DNA of 20,748 nucleotides, taken from contig CAVQQX010000007.1 of NCBI GenBank assembly GCA_963714645.1, forward strand, positions 1 to 20,748. The letters run 5' to 3'. The translations under genes and the position numbers were made by a program. The stretch's first letter is position 1, and every line of letters starts with the position of its first letter. Below are positions 6,846 to 16,295 of the stretch, in pieces. This DNA is from RPQJ01 sp963714645 (lineage in GTDB: Bacteria; Pseudomonadota; Gammaproteobacteria; Steroidobacterales; Steroidobacteraceae). The notes beneath the pieces are model-generated. The model did no database searches and had not been told where the DNA came from. It saw only the letters and a list, made by a program, of their open reading frames with translations.

Positions 6846-8297
6846 TCAATTCCTCACCAGCATCGACACCATCTCGTTGACCGGCAGTGCTTCGAGCCGC
6901 GCGCGGTCCGCGAACAGCGCCTTGATCTTCTCCGCCTGCACCGGCGGGTAGTGCGCAGCGATGCTCGCCTCGAACTTCTTCACGAGCCGCGGAATGCCCT
7001 CCGCCCGGCGCCTGCGATGCCCGATGGGCACGTTCACCTCGACGCGCCCGGTCAGGCTGCCGTCGCGGAAGAACACCTGCACCGCGTTGCCGATGTAGCG
7101 CTTGTCGGACGCGAGGTACTCCTCGGTGAACCGGCGGTTCTCGCGCACTTCCATCTTCGCGCGCAGTGCATCGATGCGCGGATCGCGGGCGACGGCATCC
7201 TCGTAGTCGGCGGCCGTGAGGCGGCCGAAGATCAACGGCACTGCGACGACGTACTGCAGGCAGTGGTCACGGTCGGCCGGGTTCGCGAGCGGCCCGACCT
7301 TGTCGAGGATCCGCACGCCCGATTCCTGCGTCTCGATCACGATGCGCTCGACGTCATCGAGCCGGTGGTACACCTGCGGATGCAGGTGCAGCGCGCACTC
7401 GACCGCGGTCTGCGCGTGGAACTCCGCGGGCCACGAAATCTTGAACAGCACGTTCTCCATGACGTAGCAGCCGAACGGCTGCGGCAGCGAGAACGGCTGG
7501 CCACGGAACAGGACGTCGTAGAAGCCCCAGGTCGGCGCGGTCAGCGCGGACGGGTAGCCCATCTCGCCGGCGATCGCCATCAACGCGTGGCGCACGGCCC
7601 GGCTGGTCGCGTCGCCGGCCGCCCAGCTCTTGCGCGAGCCGGTGTTCGGCGCATGCCGGTAGGCGCGCAGCGCGGCACCGTCGAGGAATGCGTTCGACAC
7701 CGCGTTGACGATCTGCTCGCGGGTTCCGCCGAGCATCGACGTGACGACGGCCGTCGAAGCGATGCGCACCAGCAGCACGTGATCGAGCCCGGCACGGTTG
7801 AACGCGTTCTCGAGCGCGAGCACGCCCTGGATCTCGTGCGCCTGGATCATGCGCCGGAGCACGTCGCGCACCGTCGGCGGCTTGCGGGCCTCGGCGAGCG
7901 CGTGTCGCGACTGGTAGTCGGCGACGCTCAGGATGGCGCCCAGGTTGTCCGACGGGTGGCCCCACTCGGCCGCGAGCCAGGTGTCGTTGAAATCGAGCCA
8001 GCGGATCATCGTGCCGAGGTTGAACGCCGCCTGCACCGGATCCAGCTCGTACGAGGTGCCCGGCACGCGGGCTCCGCGCGCCATCGTCGCGCCGGGCACG
8101 ACCGGGCCGAGCAGCTTGGTGCAGGCAGGAAACCTGAGCGCCTGCAGCGCGCAGGCAAGCGAGTCGATCAGGCAGTGCCAGGCGGTTTCACAGGCGAGGT
8201 CGCTGGCGGCGTCGTACTCGCCCGCGTAGTTCGCGATGTCGACGAGGAGCCGGTCGGGCTCGGGGCGGGCGGCGGATCTGGAACCGGCTTCGATCAT
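6846..8297 (-). CDS. prpD: 2-methylcitrate dehydratase PrpD (MmgE/PrpD family)
   Basis: At 483 residues this has the same length as the Escherichia coli enzyme. Family features include 'CLIDSLACALQAL' near residue 50, 'GTMIRWLDFNDTWLAAEWGH' and 'PSDNLGAILSVADY' near residues 95-125, 'AVSNAFLDGAALRAYRHAPN' near 200, and the late 'HCLQYVVAVPLIFG'. The aspartate-asparagine-aspartate cluster with the following His and Ser-Asp belongs to the active site. PrpD dehydrates 2-methylcitrate to 2-methyl-cis-aconitate in the cytoplasm without an iron-sulfur cluster. It is the last gene of the prpB-prpC-acnD-prpF-prpD operon, 204 bases after prpF. With AcnD and PrpF also present, it gives a second, cluster-free route for the same step. 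The start is ATG 8297-8295. Confidence 0.95.
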   Translation of the reverse strand: MIEAGSRSAARPEPDRLLVDIANYAGEYDAASDLACETAWHCLIDSLACALQALRFPACTKLLGPVVPGATMARGARVPGTSYELDPVQAAFNLGTMIRWLDFNDTWLAAEWGHPSDNLGAILSVADYQSRHALAEARKPPTVRDVLRRMIQAHEIQGVLALENAFNRAGLDHVLLVRIASTAVVTSMLGGTREQIVNAVSNAFLDGAALRAYRHAPNTGSRKSWAAGDATSRAVRHALMAIAGEMGYPSALTAPTWGFYDVLFRGQPFSLPQPFGCYVMENVLFKISWPAEFHAQTAVECALHLHPQVYHRLDDVERIVIETQESGVRILDKVGPLANPADRDHCLQYVVAVPLIFGRLTAADYEDAVARDPRIDALRAKMEVRENRRFTEEYLASDKRYIGNAVQVFFRDGSLTGRVEVNVPIGHRRRRAEGIPRLVKKFEASIAAHYPPVQAEKIKALFADRARLEALPVNEMVSMLVRN

Positions 8298-8501
8298 GAC
8301 GCCCTCACTCCACCCCGGGTCCCCTCACCTCCCGGCCTTTGATTACGAGTGCTCGAGTATACGGTGGCCGTCGGCGGCCCATCTGGTACGTGCTGATGCG
8401 AGTGTTCGGCACGTCGCCCATGAGGCAGCTGTATCAAACGCTGCGTTCAGTATGAAGCAATTACTCGTCCTTGCCGAACGTCTGGTTGCGCAGGCAGCGC
8501 G
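8298..8501. other. prpF-prpD spacer with GC-rich repeat-like end
   Basis: This 204-base gap is long for the operon. Next to prpD (8301-8338) it holds CCCTCAC words and GGGT/ACCTCCCGG stretches resembling the REP-like elements elsewhere in the cluster. The middle and left part read on the plus strand as 'SNAAFSMKQLLVLAERLVAQ', which faintly recalls the C-terminal end of a chemotaxis receptor, but the match is too short to call. On the minus strand CTCCTTTTAGCGC lies just after the prpF stop. No confident promoter was found. Confidence 0.35.
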
Positions 8502-9689
8502 CTAAAAGGAGTCCTCCGGCACCCGCACCCAGCCTTCCATCAGCACCCGCGCACTGCGGCTCATGATCGCCTTGCTCACGACCCACCGGCCGTCGACCTG
8601 CCTGGCCTCGGCGCCGACGCGCAGCGTGCCGGAGGGATGCCCGAAGCGCACGGCATTGCGCGCGCCGCCGCCGGCTGCGAGGTTGACGAGCGTGCCGGGG
8701 ATCGCCGCCGCCGTGCCGATCGCGACGGCGGCCGTGCCCATCATCGCGTGGTGCAGTTTGCCCATCGAGAGCGCGCGCACCAGCAGGTCGATCTCACCGG
8801 CGGCGATCTGCTTGCCGCTCGAGGCCACGCAGTCCTTCGGCGGTGCGACGAACGCGATCTTCGGCGTGTGCTGGCGCTCGAGGGCTTCCTCCGGCGACTT
8901 GATCAGTCCCATCCGCAGCGCGCCCGCCACCCGCATCTGCTCGAAGCGCTCGAGCTGCTGCGGGTCGCCATTGATCGCTTCACGCAACTCGGTCCCCGCG
9001 TACCCGATGTCCGCAGCGTTCACGAACACGGTCGGGATGCCGGCCGTGATCATCGTGGCCTTGAACGTGCCGACACCGGGAACCTCGAGGTCGTCGACGA
9101 GGTTGCCGGTCGGGAAAATCGCGCCGCTGCCCTCGCCGTCGTCCGAGGGGTCGAGGAACTCGAGCACGATCTCCGCCGCGGGGAACGTCACGCCGTCGAG
9201 CTCGAAATCACCGGTCTCCCGCACGCCGCCGTCCGTGACCGGCACGTGCGCGAAGATGGTCTTGCCGATGTTGGCCTGCCAGATGCGGACGACGCAGGTT
9301 CCGTCGCGCGGGACGCGCGATGGATCGACGAGGCCCGCGTGGATCGCGAAAGCGCCGGCCGCCGTCGACAGGTTGCCGCAGTTGCCGCTCCAGTCGACGT
9401 ACGCCTTGTCGATCGAGACCTGGCCGTAGAGGTAATCGACGTCGTGATCAGGCCGCGCGCTCTTCGACAGGATCACGCACTTGCTCGTGCTCGAGGTCGC
9501 GCCGCCCATGCCGTCGATGTGCGCGGCGTAGGGATCCGGGCTGCCGATGACACGCATGAACAGCTTGTCACGCGCCTCTCCCGGCACCTGCACACGCCCG
9601 GGCAGGTCCTGCAGGCGGAAGAACACGCCCTTACTGGTGCCGCCGCGCATGTAGGTGGCGGGAATCTTGATTTGCGGAGGGGATGACAT
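8502..9689 (-). CDS. prpF: 2-methylaconitate isomerase PrpF
   Basis: The 395-residue protein begins MSSPPQIKIPATYMRGGTSK; the 'YMRGGTSKG' motif near residues 13-21 is the hallmark of PrpF. It also has 'GSPDPYAAHIDGMGGATSST' near residue 50, 'DWSGNCGNLSTAAGAFAI' near residue 100 with the Cys of the diaminopimelate-epimerase-like fold, and 'HHAMMGTAAVAIGTAAAIPG' near residue 310. PrpF isomerises trans-2-methylaconitate made by AcnD into the cis form, completing the AcnD route. It lies between acnD and prpD, the common order in gammaproteobacteria such as Pseudomonas and Shewanella. It starts at ATG 9689-9687 and follows a repeat-bearing gap of 109 bases after acnD. Confidence 0.96.
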   Translation of the reverse strand: MSSPPQIKIPATYMRGGTSKGVFFRLQDLPGRVQVPGEARDKLFMRVIGSPDPYAAHIDGMGGATSSTSKCVILSKSARPDHDVDYLYGQVSIDKAYVDWSGNCGNLSTAAGAFAIHAGLVDPSRVPRDGTCVVRIWQANIGKTIFAHVPVTDGGVRETGDFELDGVTFPAAEIVLEFLDPSDDGEGSGAIFPTGNLVDDLEVPGVGTFKATMITAGIPTVFVNAADIGYAGTELREAINGDPQQLERFEQMRVAGALRMGLIKSPEEALERQHTPKIAFVAPPKDCVASSGKQIAAGEIDLLVRALSMGKLHHAMMGTAAVAIGTAAAIPGTLVNLAAGGGARNAVRFGHPSGTLRVGAEARQVDGRWVVSKAIMSRSARVLMEGWVRVPEDSF

Positions 9690-9798
9690 GTCGAAAGCGT
9701 TGCCTCAGAAAGAAAACTGCCCTCACCCGCGCTGCGCGCGACCTTCCCGACGAGTCGGGAGAGGTGAAGGCCCTCACCCGGCCTGACGATCCCTCACC

Positions 9799-12414
<2,616 letters not shown>

Positions 12415-12471
12415 GGCGGATCCGCTCAGCGGTCAGCAGGGATGGAGATGACGGACGCGGCAGCGCCAGGC

Positions 12472-12505
12472 GTCAGGAGCGCGTCGTGGACGACGCGTCT
12501 CTGAC
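12472..12505. promoter_or_regulatory. Strong hairpin between prpC and acnD
   Basis: GTCAG (12472-12476) and CTGAC (12501-12505) enclose CGCGTCGT (12480-12487) and ACGACGCG (12490-12497). This makes a 5-bp plus 8-bp stem with a three-by-three internal loop and a very short apex. No run of Ts follows in the direction of transcription, so it is not a normal intrinsic terminator. It may stabilise the upstream prpBC message or mark a processing site. A duplicated AGCGGAT word lies between it and the prpC stop. Confidence 0.6.
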
Positions 12506-12523
12506 TATCCGCTATCCGCTTTC

Positions 12524-13693
12524 CTACCTCTGGTCAAGCGGCACGAACTCCCTGTCCTCCGGGCCGATATAGTTCGCGCTCGGACGGATGATCTTGCCGT
12601 CGATGCGCTGCTCGATCACGTGCGCGCTCCAGCCCGTGGTGCGCGCGATCACGAACAGCGGAGTGAACATCGCGGTGGGCACGCCCATCACGTAGTACGA
12701 CACCGCGCTGAACCAGTCCAGGTTCGGGAACATCTGCTTGATCTCCCACATCACGCTCTCGAGGCGGTCGGCGATGTGGAACATCTTCATGTCGCCCGCT
12801 TCCATCGACAGGCGGCGCGCGACTTCCTTGATCACCTTGTTGCGCGGGTCGCTGATCGTGTAGACCGGGTGACCGAAACCGATGATCACTTCCTTGCGCT
12901 CGACGCGCGCGCGAATGTCGGCTTCCGCATCTTCGGGGTTCTCGTAGCGCTGCTGGGTTTCGAAGGCCACCTCGTTGGCGCCGCCGTGCTTCGGCCCGCG
13001 CAGCGCGCCGATCGCGCCCGTGATGCACGAATAGATGTCCGAGCCGGTGCCCGCGATCACGCGGCCGGTGAACGTGGATGCGTTGAACTCGTGCTCGGCA
13101 TAGAGGATCAGCGACACGTGCATCGCCTTGACCCAGGACTCCGGCGGCTGGCGGCGGTGCAGCAGGTGCAGGAAGTGACCGCCGATCGTGTCGTCGTCGG
13201 TCTCGACGGTGATGCGCACGCCCGAGTGGCTGTAGTGGTACCAGTAGCACAGCATCGAGCCCAGGCTCGCGATCAGCCGGTCGGCGATGTCGCGCGCGCC
13301 GGCCGTATTGTGGTCGTCCTTCTCGGGCAGCGTGCAGCCGAGCACGGAGGCGCCGGTCCGCAGCACGTCCATCGGGCGGCTCGAGGCCGGCAATGCTTCC
13401 AGGGCAGCGCGCACGGGCACGGGCAAGCCGCGCAGCCGTTTCAGCGAGTCCTTGTAACCCTTGAGCTCGGCACGGTTCGGCAGCTTGCCGTGGATCAGCA
13501 GGTAGGCGATCTCCTCGAACTCGCTGCGGTCCGCGAACTCCAGGATGTCGTAACCGCGATAGTGCAGGTCGTTGCCGCTGCGCCCGACCGTGCAGAGCGC
13601 CGTATTGCCGGCGGGGACGCCGGAGAGGGCGACGGATTTCTTGGGCTTGAAGCCGACGGCGGGCGTTTTGGGAGTCGGGGTGCTGCTGCTCAT
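12524..13693 (-). CDS. prpC: 2-methylcitrate synthase PrpC
   Basis: The 389-residue protein starts at ATG 13693-13691 (MSSSTPTPKTPAVGFKPKKS). The frame is open 288 bases further upstream, but that part overlaps prpB in another frame and does not resemble the family. Citrate-synthase motifs include 'LHYRGYDILEFAD' near residue 40, 'KHGGANEVAFE' near residue 225 with one active-site His, and 'IGFGHPVYTISDPRN' near residue 275 with the second His and nearby Asp. It condenses propionyl-CoA with oxaloacetate to 2-methylcitrate in the cytoplasm. The length and the AlaLeuSerGlyVal N-terminus ('VALSGVPAGNTALCTVG') separate it from the larger hexameric citrate synthase GltA. It is second in the operon, 64 bases after prpB. 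Confidence 0.96.
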   Translation of the reverse strand: MSSSTPTPKTPAVGFKPKKSVALSGVPAGNTALCTVGRSGNDLHYRGYDILEFADRSEFEEIAYLLIHGKLPNRAELKGYKDSLKRLRGLPVPVRAALEALPASSRPMDVLRTGASVLGCTLPEKDDHNTAGARDIADRLIASLGSMLCYWYHYSHSGVRITVETDDDTIGGHFLHLLHRRQPPESWVKAMHVSLILYAEHEFNASTFTGRVIAGTGSDIYSCITGAIGALRGPKHGGANEVAFETQQRYENPEDAEADIRARVERKEVIIGFGHPVYTISDPRNKVIKEVARRLSMEAGDMKMFHIADRLESVMWEIKQMFPNLDWFSAVSYYVMGVPTAMFTPLFVIARTTGWSAHVIEQRIDGKIIRPSANYIGPEDREFVPLDQR

Positions 13694-13757
13694 GGCCTGC
13701 TCACGTGCTGGTCGGATGGAGGTCGGTCGAATGCTCGTCGCGTGCGCGTCCGCCGCT

Positions 13758-14672
13758 TCAGCGCTCCGGCGGCGTCTCGCGTGCGAACAGCTGGTCGAGC
13801 TTGCGTTCGTATTCGTGGTAGCCGAGCACCTCGTAGAGCTCGGCGCGCGTCTGCATGGTGCCCGTGACGGTCTTTTGCGTTCCTTCGCGCCGCAACGTGC
13901 CGTAGACGAGCTCGGCGGCCTTCGACATGGCGCGAAAGGCCGAAAGCGGGTACAGGACGAGCTGGACGCCGGCGCCGGCAAGCTCCTGCACGGTAAAGAG
14001 CGGTGTCTTGCCGAATTCGGTGATGTTCGCGAGCACCGGCACCTTCACCGTCGCGGTGAACTGCCGGTACTCCTCGAGCGTCGTCAGGGCCTCGGCGAAG
14101 ATCATGTCCGCGCCGGCCTCGACGTACCGGAGCGCGCGGTCGATCGCGGCCTGCTGGCCCTCGACCGCGTGGGCGTCGGTGCGCGCCATGATCACGAACG
14201 CCGGGTCGGTACGGCCATCGAGCGCCGCCTTGATCCGGTCCGCCATCTCGTCCGCCGAGACGAGCGCCTTGCCCGGGCGATGCCCACAGCGTTTCGCCTG
14301 CACCTGGTCCTCGAGGTGGCAGCCCGCGGCGCCGGACCTGACCAGGTCGGAGACGGTGCGGGAAATGTTGAAGGCCGCGCCCCAGCCCGTGTCGGCGTCG
14401 ACCAGCAGCGGCAGCTCGGTGGCGGAAGTGATGCGGCGGACGTCCTCGCAGACGTCGTTCAGGCTCGTGATGCCGAGGTCGGGCAAACCGAACGAGGCGT
14501 TGGCGACACCGGCGCCGGAGAGGTAGAGCGCCCGGAATCCCGCGCGTTCGGCCAGCAAGGCCGAATATGCGTTGACTGCGCCGACCACCTGCAGCGGTCG
14601 CTCGACGGTCAGGGCGGCCCGAAACCGTGCACCGGCCGAAGATGTGGATTTCTTTGCTACTTCTTGCGTCAT
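13758..14672 (-). CDS. prpB: 2-methylisocitrate lyase PrpB
   Basis: The 304-residue protein belongs to the isocitrate lyase/PEP mutase family. It has 'VGAVNAYSALLAERAGFRAL' and 'YLSGAGVANASFGLPDLG' near residues 30-65, the metal-binding 'LLVDADTGWG' near residue 88, and the catalytic loop 'KRCGHRPGK' with Cys129. 'VIMARTDAHAVEG' near residue 160 completes the site. PrpB splits 2-methylisocitrate into pyruvate and succinate, the last step of the cycle. It is the first gene of the operon, so the promoter must lie in the 132-base gap shared with the divergent regulator. ATG 14672-14670 is the only start that fits the family; no strong Shine-Dalgarno sequence is visible. Confidence 0.96.
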   Translation of the reverse strand: MTQEVAKKSTSSAGARFRAALTVERPLQVVGAVNAYSALLAERAGFRALYLSGAGVANASFGLPDLGITSLNDVCEDVRRITSATELPLLVDADTGWGAAFNISRTVSDLVRSGAAGCHLEDQVQAKRCGHRPGKALVSADEMADRIKAALDGRTDPAFVIMARTDAHAVEGQQAAIDRALRYVEAGADMIFAEALTTLEEYRQFTATVKVPVLANITEFGKTPLFTVQELAGAGVQLVLYPLSAFRAMSKAAELVYGTLRREGTQKTVTGTMQTRAELYEVLGYHEYERKLDQLFARETPPER

Positions 14673-14741
14673 GCGCCCAGGGTCCAGGGAGAGCTGGGTA
14701 AAAACCCCATATATTCTGCGCCTTTAACGCGGACGCGCGCA

Positions 14742-14754
14742 TTGTGAAATTCGG
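14742..14754 (+). promoter_or_regulatory. Operator-like repeat, degenerate copy
   Basis: TTGTGAAATTCGG matches the second repeat (TTGCAAAATTGCG) at nine of thirteen positions. The two start 41 bases apart, close to four helical turns, so bound proteins would sit on the same face of the DNA. Its place, upstream of both genes, suits a site for the divergently encoded regulator. Confidence 0.4.
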
Positions 14755-14782
14755 CGTGTAGACTCGGCGATCACCCGCTCAC

Positions 14783-14795
14783 TTGCAAAATTGCG
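14783..14795 (+). promoter_or_regulatory. Operator-like repeat TTGCAAAATTGCG
   Basis: This 13-base site ends nine bases before the regulator's ATG. It contains TTGCAAA, the core of the TTTGCAAA-type sites bound by the actinobacterial relatives RamB and PrpR, followed by TTGCG as a partial direct repeat. A site here would block ribosome or polymerase access and suggests that the regulator represses its own gene. The assignment is an inference from family knowledge and position. Confidence 0.5.
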
Positions 14796-14804
14796 TAAAA
14801 ACTC

Positions 14805-16220
14805 ATGCGCGAGAAAGTCTTCGTCGGTCCGAAGGTCCGGTCGCTGCGGGAGCGCCAGGGTTTGACGCTCGATGCCTGCGCGAAGCACCTCGCCCTGTCG
14901 ACCAGCTACCTTTCCCAGATCGAGACGAACCAGCGTCCCGTGACGCCGCGGGTGCTGATCGCCCTGTCGCGGCACTTCCGCGTGAACCCGGGGGAGTTCG
15001 GCAGTGACGAGGAGGGTCGGCTGATCGCGGACCTGCGGGAGGCGACGGCCGACCTCGCGCTCGGCGCGCCGTCACCCTCGCTGCCCGAGCTCAAGCTCGC
15101 CGCCTCGACCACGCCCGCGCTCGCGCGCCAGTTCCTCGCCCTGCACCGGGCGTACCGCGCGCTCGACGAACGCATGATGCGTTTCGACGAGTCGGTGCGC
15201 ATCCGCGCGGAGGACGCCCCCGACTCGCTCGTGCCCTACCAGGAAGTGCGCGACTTCTTCCATTACCGCGACAATTACGTAGACGAGCTCGACGTCGCGG
15301 CCGAGGCGCTCGCGCAGGAGATCGGCATCGACGGCTACGGCGACGTGGTCGACGCGCTCGAGCGGGCGCTCGGCGCGAAGTTCTCGATCCATGTCGCACG
15401 TGCGGCCTCGCCCGATCCCGGCTTCATCCGTCGCTACGATCCGGGTGGACGGGTGCTCACGCTCGCGCGCGACCTGCCTGAGCCCACGCGCGCGTTCCAG
15501 CTCGCGACCCAGCTCTCGGCCTTGCTCTTCGCCGACAACGTCGATTCGGTCCTGGCCTCGGCGGGCCTCAAGTCCGCCACCGCGCGGGACATCGCGCGGA
15601 TCGGGCTCTTCAACTATGCCGCCGGCGCGCTGCTGATGCCCTACGCCAAGTTCGCGACGTCCGCGACCGACCTGCGCCACGACATCGAGCAACTCCAGCA
15701 TCGCTACACCGCGAGCTTCGAACAGGTCGCGCACCGACTGAGCACGCTGCAGCGGCCGGGTGCACGCGGCGTGCCTTTCTATTTCGTCCGCGTCGACCAG
15801 GCGGGCAACATCACCAAGCGCCACAGCTCGACGCGGTTCCAGTTCGCGCGGTTCGGCGGCGCCTGCCCGCTCTGGAACGTCCACGAGGCGCTCGGCCACC
15901 CGGGTCGCATCCTCGTTCAGCTGGCCGAGATGCCCGACGGCGTGCGCTACCTGTGCATCGGCCGCAGCATCGTCAAGCGCTCGGGCAATTACCTGCAGCC
16001 GAACCGTCACTACGCGATCGGCATCGGCTGCGAGATCGCGCACGCGGACAAGGTCGTCTACTCCGCGGGACTGCGGCTCGACGGCGCCGCAGTGCCGGTC
16101 GGCGTGAGCTGCCGGATCTGCGAACGGCCGGACTGTCACCAGCGCGCCTATCCGCCGCTCGACCGGCGACTCACCGTGCACTCGCACGAGCGGCGCATAG
16201 TGCCCTACGCGATCGAGTGA
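14805..16220 (+). CDS. XRE-family short-chain acyl-CoA-responsive regulator (DUF2083; RamB/PrpR/ScfR type)
   Basis: The 471-residue protein has an N-terminal helix-turn-helix at about residues 8-62 ('LRERQGLTLDACAKHLALST', 'SYLSQIETNQRPVTPRVLIA'). A middle region at about 160-270 corresponds to the IrrE/M78-like domain, but the zinc-binding His-Glu-x-x-His is absent; 'RAFQLATQLSALLFADNVDS' stands in its place, so it is not a peptidase. The C-terminal DUF2083 domain has 'RFGGACPLWNVHEAL', 'GIGCEIAHA' and a final 'CRICERPDCHQRAYPP', with cysteines in the pattern Cys-x2-Cys-x4-Cys. Mycobacterial PrpR, a relative, controls propionate genes in response to acyl-CoA and has been linked to an Fe-S cluster. 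Divergence from prpB strongly suggests that it controls this operon; activator versus repressor is open. The ATG at 14805 has no clear Shine-Dalgarno sequence. Confidence 0.9.
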   Translation: MREKVFVGPKVRSLRERQGLTLDACAKHLALSTSYLSQIETNQRPVTPRVLIALSRHFRVNPGEFGSDEEGRLIADLREATADLALGAPSPSLPELKLAASTTPALARQFLALHRAYRALDERMMRFDESVRIRAEDAPDSLVPYQEVRDFFHYRDNYVDELDVAAEALAQEIGIDGYGDVVDALERALGAKFSIHVARAASPDPGFIRRYDPGGRVLTLARDLPEPTRAFQLATQLSALLFADNVDSVLASAGLKSATARDIARIGLFNYAAGALLMPYAKFATSATDLRHDIEQLQHRYTASFEQVAHRLSTLQRPGARGVPFYFVRVDQAGNITKRHSSTRFQFARFGGACPLWNVHEALGHPGRILVQLAEMPDGVRYLCIGRSIVKRSGNYLQPNRHYAIGIGCEIAHADKVVYSAGLRLDGAAVPVGVSCRICERPDCHQRAYPPLDRRLTVHSHERRIVPYAIE

Positions 16221-16295
16221 ATCGGCCGGGCAGCCGTCAGCGCACGAAGTTGCCGGCCGCGCGCGTGGTCCACGGCCGCGCCGACACGACGGACC

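Larger units (their letters stand above)
14673..14804. promoter_or_regulatory. Divergent prpB / regulator control region
   Basis: The 132-base gap must hold the promoters of both the prp operon (minus) and the regulator gene (plus). It contains an AT-rich patch CCATATATTCTG near 14708-14718, a possible -10 region for prpB, and the two operator-like repeats listed separately. No clean -35/-10 pair could be assigned in either direction, which would fit an activator-dependent promoter. Confidence 0.5.

Noticed and set aside
6466..6849. Minus-strand frame of 127 codons between rsmG and prpD
   Set aside because: It lies opposite the GNAT pseudogene and is Arg/Ala-rich without any motif; the plus strand explains the region better.
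6951..8342. Open frame of 463 codons opposite prpD
   Set aside because: Antisense shadow; low-complexity Arg/Val/Asp composition and no start signal.
8338..8505. Possible remnant of a chemotaxis receptor C-terminus on the plus strand
   Set aside because: Only about 25 residues with weak Ala/Leu-rich resemblance; too short and too common a pattern to support.
13694..13981. Upstream extension of the prpC frame by 96 residues
   Set aside because: It overlaps prpB out of frame and has Arg/Ser-rich shadow composition; the ATG at 13693 gives the normal PrpC length and N-terminus.
16221..16295. Terminator between the convergent regulator and cysNC genes
   Set aside because: Only a small CGTGG-T-CCACG palindrome is seen, with no T-run on either strand.
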